In this document: positions 27,092 through 34,604 of the stretch, one piece after another
Numbering within the stretch: position 1 is the stretch's first letter
Layout of the letters: each line of letters begins with the position of its first letter
NCBI RefSeq assembly: GCF_003096015.2
Contig: NZ_CP029185.2
Coordinates: 915,001 to 979,000 of the forward strand
DNA: 64,000 nt
Reading direction: 5' to 3'
From: Limnobaculum parvum
GTDB lineage: Bacteria; Pseudomonadota; Gammaproteobacteria; Enterobacterales; Enterobacteriaceae
The notes under the pieces: model-generated
The model's input: only the letters and a program-made list of their open reading frames with translations
Databases searched by the model: none
What the model was told of the DNA's origin: nothing
Translations under genes and position numbers: made by a program

Positions 27092-27595
27092 ATGAGACTG
27101 ACATCAAAAGGTCGCTATGCAGTAACAGCCATGTTGGACGTGGCTTTGCACTCACAAGACGGACCTGTCCCTTTAGCTGATATTTCCGAACGTCAGGGGA
27201 TTTCTTTGTCTTATCTTGAGCAATTGTTCTCCCGTTTGCGCAAGAATGGTTTAGTGACCAGTGTTCGCGGTCCTGGTGGCGGCTATTTGCTGGGCAAAGA
27301 TGCCGGTGATATTGCCGTAGGTGCAGTTATCAGTGCGGTTGATGAATCTGTCGATGCCACGCGTTGCATGGGAAGCGGTGGATGCCAAAGTGGTACGCGT
27401 TGTCTGACCCATACCCTGTGGCACGATCTGAGTGAACGGATCAGCAGTTTCCTCAATGAAATTACGCTGTCTGAATTGGTGAAAAATCAAGAAATTCTGG
27501 ATGTAGCCGACCGTCAAAATAACGAAACTCAAGGTTCGGTTACCAGCACTCATCGTGTATTCGATGAGGCAAAAAAGATCAATCTGCGCGCTTAA
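27092..27595 (+). CDS. iscR: Fe-S cluster-responsive transcription regulator IscR
   Basis: 167-residue Rrf2-family repressor. The winged helix is in the first ~60 residues. Cluster ligands Cys92, Cys98 and Cys104 are in the exact E. coli positions, and His107 follows in CLTHTLW. With a [2Fe-2S] cluster it binds type 1 sites and represses isc; the apo form acts at type 2 sites. Two type 1 sites lie directly upstream, so autoregulation is visible. First gene of iscRSUA-hscBA-fdx-iscX. Confidence 0.97.
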   Translation: MRLTSKGRYAVTAMLDVALHSQDGPVPLADISERQGISLSYLEQLFSRLRKNGLVTSVRGPGGGYLLGKDAGDIAVGAVISAVDESVDATRCMGSGGCQSGTRCLTHTLWHDLSERISSFLNEITLSELVKNQEILDVADRQNNETQGSVTSTHRVFDEAKKINLRA

Positions 27596-27642
27596 TTGCT
27601 AGTGATGATTGCATTATTTAGAAGCCGTGTACGGAGCAACGA

Positions 27643-28857
27643 ATGAAATTACCTATCTATCTGGACTACTCAGCAACAACACCGGTCGACCCGCGCGTTG
27701 CCGAGAAGATGATGCAGTATTTGACCCTTGATGGCATTTTCGGTAACCCTGCCTCGCGTTCTCACCGTTTTGGCTGGCAGGCAGAAGAGGCAGTCGATAT
27801 TGCCCGTAACCAGATTGCAGAGCTGGTGGGTGCCGATCCTCGTGAGATTGTGTTTACCTCTGGTGCTACGGAAGCCGATAACTTGGCGATTAAAGGTGCA
27901 GCTAATTTTTACCAAAAGAAAGGTAAGCACATCATTACCAGTAAAACGGAACATAAAGCCGTACTGGATACCTGCCGTCAACTGGAGCGCGAAGGTTACG
28001 AAGTGACTTATTTAGCGCCACAGGCTAACGGAATTATCGATTTAAGCGAGTTAGAAGCAACCATGCGTGATGACACTTGTGTGGTCTCTATCATGCATGT
28101 GAACAATGAAATCGGTGTGGTTCAGGATATCGCTACCATTGGTGAAATGTGCCGTAGTCGCGGTATTATTTTCCACGTGGATGCTACCCAGAGTGTGGGT
28201 AAGTTACCGATTGACCTGTCGCAGCTGAAAGTTGACCTGATGTCATTTTCCGGCCATAAAATTTATGGGCCAAAAGGTATTGGTGCTCTCTATGTTCGTC
28301 GTAAACCACGGATAAGAATTGAAGCTCAAATGCACGGTGGCGGCCACGAACGCGGTATGCGTTCAGGTACGTTACCGGTGCACCAAATTGTTGGCATGGG
28401 TGAGGCTTACCGAATTGCCAAAGAAGAGATGTCCACCGAGATGTCTCGTCTTCGGGCTTTGCGTAATCGCCTGTGGGACGGTCTGAAAGACATCGAAGAA
28501 GTTCACCTGAACGGCTGCTTAGAACAGGGTGTTTCCAGCATTCTTAACGTGAGTTTTAACTACGTTGAAGGTGAATCATTGATAATGGCCTTAAAAGATT
28601 TGGCTGTTTCTTCTGGTTCAGCCTGTACTTCTGCAAGCCTAGAGCCTTCTTATGTGTTACGTGCTTTAGGTATGAGTGATGAATTGGCACATAGCTCAAT
28701 TCGCTTCTCTCTGGGGCGTTTTACTACTGAAGAAGAGATCGATTACACCATTGATTTAGTCAAGAAGTCGATTGGCCGCCTGCGTGACCTTTCTCCACTG
28801 TGGGATATGTTCAAACAGGGCGTGGATATCAGTACCATTGAGTGGTCTCATCATTAA
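27643..28857 (+). CDS. iscS: Cysteine desulfurase IscS
   Basis: PLP enzyme that removes sulfur from cysteine and passes it as persulfide to IscU and to tRNA-thiolating proteins. It has 404 residues, the E. coli length. The PLP lysine is in SFSGHKIYGPKG (Lys206) and the mobile-loop catalytic Cys in SSGSACTSASLEPSY (Cys328). It lies 47 bp after iscR. Confidence 0.98.
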   Translation: MKLPIYLDYSATTPVDPRVAEKMMQYLTLDGIFGNPASRSHRFGWQAEEAVDIARNQIAELVGADPREIVFTSGATEADNLAIKGAANFYQKKGKHIITSKTEHKAVLDTCRQLEREGYEVTYLAPQANGIIDLSELEATMRDDTCVVSIMHVNNEIGVVQDIATIGEMCRSRGIIFHVDATQSVGKLPIDLSQLKVDLMSFSGHKIYGPKGIGALYVRRKPRIRIEAQMHGGGHERGMRSGTLPVHQIVGMGEAYRIAKEEMSTEMSRLRALRNRLWDGLKDIEEVHLNGCLEQGVSSILNVSFNYVEGESLIMALKDLAVSSGSACTSASLEPSYVLRALGMSDELAHSSIRFSLGRFTTEEEIDYTIDLVKKSIGRLRDLSPLWDMFKQGVDISTIEWSHH

Positions 28858-28866
28858 TTGATTTAA

Positions 28867-28891
28867 ATCGCGCTGGAGTATCGGGCGCGAT
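28867..28891 (+). other. Hairpin in the iscS-iscU spacer
   Basis: ATCGCGC / GCGCGAT flanking an 11-nt loop, just before the iscU ribosome site. It lacks a T run and is more likely an mRNA-stability or processing element than a terminator. Confidence 0.6.
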
Positions 28892-28911
28892 AATCAGCAG
28901 GAGTAATAAAC

Positions 28912-29298
28912 ATGGCTTACAGCGAAAAAGTTATTGAACACTACGAGAATCCTCGTAACGTAGGTTCATTTGATAATGAAGACCCTACCGTTGGTAGCGG
29001 TATGGTGGGTGCGCCAGCCTGTGGCGACGTAATGAAATTGCAGATTAAAGTTAACGATCAGGGTATTATTGAAGATGCCCGTTTTAAAACTTATGGCTGC
29101 GGTTCGGCGATTGCTTCCAGCTCTCTGATTACCGAGTGGGTTAAAGGTAAATCTTTAGATCAGGCCGGCGCAATTAAAAACACTGAAATTGCTGAAGAAC
29201 TGGCGTTACCGCCGGTTAAAATCCATTGCTCTATTTTGGCAGAAGATGCCATCAAAGCAGCCATTGCGGATTATAAAAACAAACATAGTAGTAAATAA
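28912..29298 (+). CDS. iscU: Fe-S cluster scaffold IscU
   Basis: 128-residue scaffold on which [2Fe-2S] clusters are assembled from iron and IscS sulfur. Ligand cysteines Cys37 (GAPACGD), Cys63 (TYGCGS) and Cys106 (KIHCSIL) are conserved. The HscA recognition motif LPPVK precedes the last cysteine. Directly follows iscS in the operon. Confidence 0.98.
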   Translation: MAYSEKVIEHYENPRNVGSFDNEDPTVGSGMVGAPACGDVMKLQIKVNDQGIIEDARFKTYGCGSAIASSSLITEWVKGKSLDQAGAIKNTEIAEELALPPVKIHCSILAEDAIKAAIADYKNKHSSK

Positions 29299-29322
29299 GC
29301 AATAAACGATAGAGGTTTGGTT

Positions 29323-29646
29323 ATGGCGATTACCATGAGCGACAGCGCCGCATTGCGCGTTCAGACATTTTTATCTAATCGTGGCAAAGGCGTTGGCCTG
29401 CGCTTGGGGGTAAGAACGTCTGGCTGTTCCGGGATGGCGTATGTTCTTGAGTTTGTTGACGAATTACACGATGAAGATACGGTGTTTGAAGACAAGGGCG
29501 TTAAGGTAATCGTCGATGCAAAAAGCCTGGTCTATCTGGATGGCACCGAGTTGGATTTTGTTAAAGAAGGCCTGAATGAAGGGTTTAAATTTAATAACCC
29601 TAATATTTCAAGTGAATGTGGTTGTGGCGAAAGTTTTAACGTCTAG
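29323..29646 (+). CDS. iscA: A-type Fe-S carrier IscA
   Basis: 107 residues, as in E. coli. The three conserved cysteines are present: Cys35 (TSGCSGM) and Cys99/Cys101 (ECGCGES). It carries or donates clusters to apo-proteins. The frame begins at TTG 29317, but ATG 29323 has the AGAGG site at seven-base spacing and is the better start. Confidence 0.97.
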   Translation: MAITMSDSAALRVQTFLSNRGKGVGLRLGVRTSGCSGMAYVLEFVDELHDEDTVFEDKGVKVIVDAKSLVYLDGTELDFVKEGLNEGFKFNNPNISSECGCGESFNV

Positions 29647-29707
29647 TCTGCTATCGTAACGTTTGTAGATTAAATACAGCATTCGAAAATGTCGACTTTG
29701 AAAAGTG

Positions 29708-29740
29708 CTCCCTTGCTGATAATCGGTAAGGGAGTTTTCG
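29708..29740 (+). terminator. Possible internal terminator between iscA and hscB
   Basis: CTCCCTT / AAGGGAG with a 13-nt loop followed by TTTTCG, about 60 nt after iscA. The loop is large and the T run short, so it may reduce rather than stop transcription into hscB-hscA-fdx. Confidence 0.6.
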
Positions 29741-29766
29741 CCTAACTTATATCATCAGAGCACGTC

Positions 29767-30297
29767 ATGGACTATTTCACACTGTTTAACCTTCCGGTCC
29801 ACTACGTAGTGGATGCTTCATCGCTTTCATCCCGTTATCAGGAATTACAGCGTCAATACCACCCTGACCGTTATGCGACGGCTTCTGAGAGTGAACGTCT
29901 CCAGTCGGTTCAGCGCGCTGCAACGATTAATGATGCTTATCAAACGTTGAAAGATCCGCTGCGTCGTGCAGAATACTTGTTGTCTCTTAACGGAATCGAT
30001 GTCAGAAATGAACAGCAAACCATGCATGATACCGTGTTCCTGATGGAGCAACTGGAGCTGCGTGAAGAGCTGGACGGCATTGAACAGCGTAATGTCAGTC
30101 AGAAAGAAACCGAATTAGTACTGTCTGCCTTTAGCCAACGAGTAGAAAAAATGACCCGGCAGCGCAGTGAGCAACTAAAACAAGAATTGGATAGCCAGAA
30201 CTGGAAGAGTGCGGCAGATACCGTACGTAAACTGAGTTTTCTGGATAAGCTTCAACAGCAGGTCGAACAACTGGAAGAAAAGTTATTCGACGCCTGA
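29767..30297 (+). CDS. hscB: J-domain co-chaperone HscB
   Basis: 176 residues (E. coli 171). An N-terminal J domain with the HPD tripeptide (QRQYHPDRY) stimulates HscA ATPase. The C-terminal three-helix domain binds IscU. It lies 12 bp upstream of hscA. Confidence 0.96.
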   Translation: MDYFTLFNLPVHYVVDASSLSSRYQELQRQYHPDRYATASESERLQSVQRAATINDAYQTLKDPLRRAEYLLSLNGIDVRNEQQTMHDTVFLMEQLELREELDGIEQRNVSQKETELVLSAFSQRVEKMTRQRSEQLKQELDSQNWKSAADTVRKLSFLDKLQQQVEQLEEKLFDA

Positions 30298-30309
30298 CGG
30301 AAATTGAAC

Positions 30310-32160
30310 ATGGCTTTATTACAAATTAGCGAACCGGGGATGACGGCAGCACCCCATCAACGCCGGCTCGCAGCGGGTATCGATTTAGGTACCACTAATT
30401 CTCTGGTTGCCACTGTCCGCAGCGGGCAAGCCGAAACGTTACCCGACGATCACGGGCGCCATTTACTGCCTTCCGTTGTGCATTATCAACATGAAGGAAC
30501 GGATGTCGGCTGGAGCGCGCGCGCTCAGGCGGCGGTCGATCCTTCTAATACCCTAAGCTCGGTGAAACGAATGATGGGTCGCTCACTGAACGATATTGTT
30601 CAACGCTATCCTAATCTGCCTTACCAGCTGCAAGCCAGTGAGAATGGTTTACCGGTTATTGTAACGGCAAGTGGAATGGTCAATCCGATTCAGGTCTCAG
30701 CAGAGATTCTGACGACGCTGGCAAAACGTGCTCAGGATACATTAGGTGGCGATCTTGATGGTGTAGTGATTACTGTTCCTGCTTATTTTGACGACGCTCA
30801 ACGTCAGGGCACCAAAGATGCTGCTCGTTTAGCGGGTTTGCATGTGTTGCGCCTGTTAAATGAACCCACGGCGGCGGCTATTGCTTACGGTCTGGATTCA
30901 GGACAGGAAGGGATCATCGCCGTTTATGACTTGGGTGGCGGTACCTTTGATATCTCGATTCTTCGCCTGAGCCGTGGTGTGTTTGAAGTGCTGGCAACCG
31001 GCGGTGATTCCGCTTTGGGCGGCGATGATTTCGACCATCTATTGGCTGACTGGCTGCGTGAACAGGCCGGTTTTGGCGGCCACAGCGATCACCAGCTTCA
31101 GCGTCAGCTATTGGATGCGGCGATAGCCGCCAAGATTGCGCTTAGCGATAGTAGCCGTGCTGAGGTTAGAGTGGGTCATTGGCAGGGTACGGTGACCCGC
31201 CAAGTGTTTGACGATCTGATTTCGTCGCTGGTGAAAAAAACATTATTAGCCTGCCGCCGCGCACTGAAAGATGCCGGCGTCAGTGCAGATCAAGTGCTGG
31301 AAGTGGTTATGGTGGGCGGCTCCACCCGCGTGCCATTAGTGCGTACTTTGGTAGGTGAGTTTTTTGGTCGCACTCCTTTGACCACGATCGACCCCGATCG
31401 GGTAGTCGCGATTGGCGCAGCTATTCAGGCCGATGTGCTGGTAGGTAATAAACCAGATTCAGACATTTTATTATTAGACGTTATTCCGCTTTCGCTGGGG
31501 ATTGAGACGATGGGGGGATTGGTGGAAAAGATTATTCCACGTAATACCACTATCCCGGTGGCCAGAGCACAAGAGTTCACCACCTTTAAAGATGGCCAGA
31601 CTGCGATGATGGTACACGTGCTGCAGGGCGAGCGTGAGCTAGTTGATGACTGTCGTTCACTGGCACGTTTTACACTGCGAGGCTTACCGCCAATGCCCGC
31701 CGGTGGTGCACATATTCGCATTACCTATCAGGTGGATGCGGATGGTTTACTTAGCGTTACGGCGATGGAAAAGTCCACCAACGTACAGGCGTCGATTCAA
31801 GTGAAACCGTCTTATGGCCTAAGCGACGATGAAATCGCCACCATGATTAAAGACTCAATGACCAACGCACAGCAAGATGTTAGCGCTCGTATGCTGGCGG
31901 AACAAAAAGTAGAGGCCGCCCGCGTACTGGAAAGCCTGAATGCTGCTTTGAACAGCGATAGCGAACTGCTCACTGAAACTGAACGCGTCGAAATAGATAG
32001 CGCTATCAGACAACTACAAACTGTTATGCAGGGTAGTGATGCTGCGAAGATAGAGGCGTCTATTAAGACACTGGATTCTGTAACTCAAGATTTTGCCGCC
32101 CGCCGTATGGATTCATCAATACGTCGTGCTTTGGCGGGTCATTCTGTAGATGAGGTTTAA
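30310..32160 (+). CDS. hscA: Hsp70-type chaperone HscA
   Basis: 616 residues, as in E. coli. The nucleotide-binding domain has GIDLGTTNSLVA, NEPTAAAIAYGL and DLGGGTFDISIL. The substrate-binding domain recognises the LPPVK motif of IscU and drives cluster release. TTG 30304 is in frame, but ATG 30310 with GGAA at seven-base spacing gives the conserved MALLQISEPG start. Confidence 0.97.
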   Translation: MALLQISEPGMTAAPHQRRLAAGIDLGTTNSLVATVRSGQAETLPDDHGRHLLPSVVHYQHEGTDVGWSARAQAAVDPSNTLSSVKRMMGRSLNDIVQRYPNLPYQLQASENGLPVIVTASGMVNPIQVSAEILTTLAKRAQDTLGGDLDGVVITVPAYFDDAQRQGTKDAARLAGLHVLRLLNEPTAAAIAYGLDSGQEGIIAVYDLGGGTFDISILRLSRGVFEVLATGGDSALGGDDFDHLLADWLREQAGFGGHSDHQLQRQLLDAAIAAKIALSDSSRAEVRVGHWQGTVTRQVFDDLISSLVKKTLLACRRALKDAGVSADQVLEVVMVGGSTRVPLVRTLVGEFFGRTPLTTIDPDRVVAIGAAIQADVLVGNKPDSDILLLDVIPLSLGIETMGGLVEKIIPRNTTIPVARAQEFTTFKDGQTAMMVHVLQGERELVDDCRSLARFTLRGLPPMPAGGAHIRITYQVDADGLLSVTAMEKSTNVQASIQVKPSYGLSDDEIATMIKDSMTNAQQDVSARMLAEQKVEAARVLESLNAALNSDSELLTETERVEIDSAIRQLQTVMQGSDAAKIEASIKTLDSVTQDFAARRMDSSIRRALAGHSVDEV

Positions 32161-32162
32161 GC

Positions 32163-32498
32163 ATGCCTAAGATAGTGTTCCTACCCCATCAGGACTTATG
32201 TCCAGACGGTGCGGTTGTCGAAGCAAAAGAGGGTGAAACCATATTAGACGCCGCGTTACGTAACGGTATTGAAGTGGAACATGCCTGTGAAATGTCCTGT
32301 GCTTGTACTACCTGCCACTGCGTTGTGCGTGAAGGATTTGATTCACTGGCGGAAAGCAGCGAGTTAGAAGACGACATGCTGGATAAAGCTTGGGGACTGG
32401 AGCCAGAGAGCCGTTTAAGCTGTCAGGCGAAAGTTACCGATGAGGATCTGGTGGTTGAGCTTCCTCGCTATACGGTTAACCATGCCCGCGAGCATTAA
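32163..32498 (+). CDS. fdx: ISC [2Fe-2S] ferredoxin
   Basis: 111-residue adrenodoxin-type ferredoxin. Cluster ligands are in CEMSCACTTCHC (Cys42, Cys48, Cys51) and SCQ (Cys87). It supplies electrons for cluster assembly. It starts 2 bp after the hscA stop, which suggests translational coupling. Confidence 0.97.
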   Translation: MPKIVFLPHQDLCPDGAVVEAKEGETILDAALRNGIEVEHACEMSCACTTCHCVVREGFDSLAESSELEDDMLDKAWGLEPESRLSCQAKVTDEDLVVELPRYTVNHAREH

Positions 32499-32518
32499 TT
32501 GACAACGGGATATAAAAG

Positions 32519-32719
32519 ATGAGTTTAACCTGGAAAGACAGTCGTGAAATTGGTGAAGCGCTGTACGATCAGTTTCCGGATACCGATCCAAAAACGGTAC
32601 GCTTCACGGACTTACACCGCTGGGTGTGCGAGCTGGAAGATTTTGAAGATGATCCTAACGCCTCAAACGAGAAGATCCTCGAGGCGATTCTGTTAGTCTG
32701 GTTGGATGAAGCAGAATAA
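32519..32719 (+). CDS. iscX: IscX (YfhJ), ISC accessory protein
   Basis: 66-residue acidic protein that binds IscS and modulates its activity. The sequence is close to E. coli IscX, with the conserved WKDSREIGEALYDQFP start. It is the last gene of the isc operon; a terminator follows at 32732. Confidence 0.96.
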   Translation: MSLTWKDSREIGEALYDQFPDTDPKTVRFTDLHRWVCELEDFEDDPNASNEKILEAILLVWLDEAE

Positions 32720-32730
32720 CTATCATTGAA

Positions 32731-32758
32731 TGGGGCCGCCTTTGGGGGCCCCTGTTTT
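32731..32758 (+). terminator. isc operon terminator
   Basis: GGGGCC / GGCCCC stem followed by TGTTTT, 12 bp after iscX. Confidence 0.8.
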
Positions 32759-32798
32759 ATTGGTTTAAGTAAATATAAAAATAGCGGGAGCCATAACA

Positions 32799-34085
32799 AT
32801 GACGAATCAATTTATGCCTGTTTATCTTTCCCATGAACCTGCAAATGCGGTTTGGGGAGACAAAGCCTTGTTGAGTACCAACAGTGACGGAATGACCATT
32901 CACCTTCATGGGAATGGCAAGCTGGGTGCTATTCAACGCGCAGCCCGTAAGATCGACGGTCAGGGTATCAAAAAAATTAAACTGGCGGGAGAAGGCTGGG
33001 ATTTAGAACGCAGTTGGAGTTTCTGGCAAGGCTTCCGTGGACCAAAGGGCGAAAGAAACGTCGAGTGGGCGGCACTGGAGCAGCAAGAACAACAAGAGTT
33101 GGAGCGCCGTTTACAGATTATTGACTGGGTTCGTGACACCATTAATATGCCAGCGGAAGAACTGGGGCCTGAACAGTTGGTTAAGCGCACGGTTGATCTG
33201 TTCTGCAACATTGCTTGTGATGCAGTGAACTACCGCATTGTTAAAGGTGAAGCACTGCGTGAACAGAACTACATGGGTCTTTATACTGTAGGCCGTGGCT
33301 CTGAGCGCGAGCCCGCTCTGCTGGCTCTGGATTACAACCCAACCGGCAATCCAGACGCACCGGTATATGCCAGTTTAGTCGGTAAAGGTATCACCTTTGA
33401 CTCCGGTGGTTACAGCATGAAGCAAAGCGCCTTTATGGACTCAATGAAGTCCGATATGGGCGGTGCGGCGACCATCGCCGGTGCATTGGCATTAGCGATT
33501 AGCCGTGGTTTAAAGCAACGTGTAAAACTGTTCCTGTGCTGTGCTGATAACTTGGTGAGCGGTAATGCTTTCAAGTTAGGTGATATTATTCGTTATCGAA
33601 ATGGTAAAACCGTTGAAGTCATGAATACGGATGCAGAAGGGCGTCTAGTATTAGCGGATGGCCTGATTGATGCGGAAGCGCAAAACCCACAGATGATTAT
33701 TGATTGCGCCACTCTCACTGGCGCAGCAAAAATGGCGTTAGGTAATGATTACCACGCGCTGTTTAGTTTCGACGATGCGCTGGCAAATGAGATGTTAAAT
33801 AGTGCTAATAGCGAAAACGAACCGTTCTGGCGTTTACCGCTGGCCGAGTTCCACCGTAGCCAACTGCCATCAAATTTTGCGGAATTAAATAATATGGCCG
33901 GCGCGGCCTATACTGCCGGTGCCAGCACCGCCGCTGCTTTCCTGTCTCACTTTGTGAAAAATTATCAGCAGGGTTGGATCCATATTGATTGCTCGGCAAC
34001 TTACCGTAAAGGCGCGGTTGACCAGTGGTCGGCGGGTGCAACGGGGTTAGGGGTTCGTGCGATAGCTAATTTGCTGCTGAAGTAG
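32799..34085 (+). CDS. pepB: Aminopeptidase B (PepB)
   Basis: 428-residue M17 leucyl aminopeptidase-family peptidase (E. coli 427). The C-terminal catalytic half has the two-metal signature NTDAEGRLVLADGL, plus ITFDSGGYSMK and a metal-binding SDMGGAA region. It removes N-terminal residues from peptides in the cytoplasm. In E. coli sseB and sseA follow pepB; here both are missing and a repeat element lies in the gap. Confidence 0.95.
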   Translation: MTNQFMPVYLSHEPANAVWGDKALLSTNSDGMTIHLHGNGKLGAIQRAARKIDGQGIKKIKLAGEGWDLERSWSFWQGFRGPKGERNVEWAALEQQEQQELERRLQIIDWVRDTINMPAEELGPEQLVKRTVDLFCNIACDAVNYRIVKGEALREQNYMGLYTVGRGSEREPALLALDYNPTGNPDAPVYASLVGKGITFDSGGYSMKQSAFMDSMKSDMGGAATIAGALALAISRGLKQRVKLFLCCADNLVSGNAFKLGDIIRYRNGKTVEVMNTDAEGRLVLADGLIDAEAQNPQMIIDCATLTGAAKMALGNDYHALFSFDDALANEMLNSANSENEPFWRLPLAEFHRSQLPSNFAELNNMAGAAYTAGASTAAAFLSHFVKNYQQGWIHIDCSATYRKGAVDQWSAGATGLGVRAIANLLLK

Positions 34086-34172
34086 GGTAAGTCAGTCTGG
34101 CAACTCAGTTTTGTACCCTAAAATAGCCAATTTTGGGGAGGGACGGGGTTGGGGGCTACTTGGTGTAACTCA

Positions 34173-34200
34173 ATGACAAACCAGATAAATTGGCTTTAAT
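34173..34200 (+). promoter_or_regulatory. Candidate sigma-70 promoter at the head of repeat copy 1
   Basis: ATGACA (5 of 6 of TTGACA) and TTTAAT (5 of 6 of TATAAT) separated by 16 bp, at the left end of the element. Transcription would start near 34207, at the base of the first stem. Copies 2 and 3 have weaker or missing versions. Confidence 0.45.
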
Positions 34201-34461
34201 GAATATTCCGGCCGTAAAAACGATGTTGCTCATATTACCATTATGCTCGGCCGGAAGACCGTCTGCACTTTAGTTCGGAGAGCTCCGCTCCTAGTCCGCC
34301 TAGGGGCGGTTATGAAACATCTTGCGGTGTTTCACCCTGTGGGTCAGCGCTAGCGCTGTTCAAATAGGCTTTGCCTGTTTGTCGTTGGCTGACTAAGTCG
34401 ACTCCAATGGCGACCTCTTCCTCCGATTGGCCGCCAGACATAAACCCATCAGACTTTGTCA
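34174..34461 (+). repeat. Structured intergenic element, copy 1 (pepB-yfhM)
   Basis: 288-bp copy of a dispersed noncoding element. It begins TGACAAACCAGAT and ends ATCAGACTTTGTCA, an imperfect terminal inverted repeat. Inside are hairpins in order: H1 TTCCGGCCG/CGGCCGGAA (34206-34256), H2 GAAACATC/GGTGTTTC (34314-34333), H3 CAGCGC/GCGCTG and H4 CAAATAGGC/GCCTGTTTG (34361-34381). H2 and H4 each carry a wobble pair where copy 2 has a Watson-Crick pair. The rest of the 519-bp pepB-yfhM spacer has no gene. Confidence 0.9.
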
Positions 34462-34604
34462 GCAGTCTTGCCAAAAGACATTACCCACACTAAAAATAAG
34501 TTATTCTTGTTTTACACACTCATCTATTTTTTTAGCCATATTCCGGCTAATATGTTGTTACAGATCTGTTTATCACACCATCTTCATCTCAGAGAGAATC
34601 GCTT

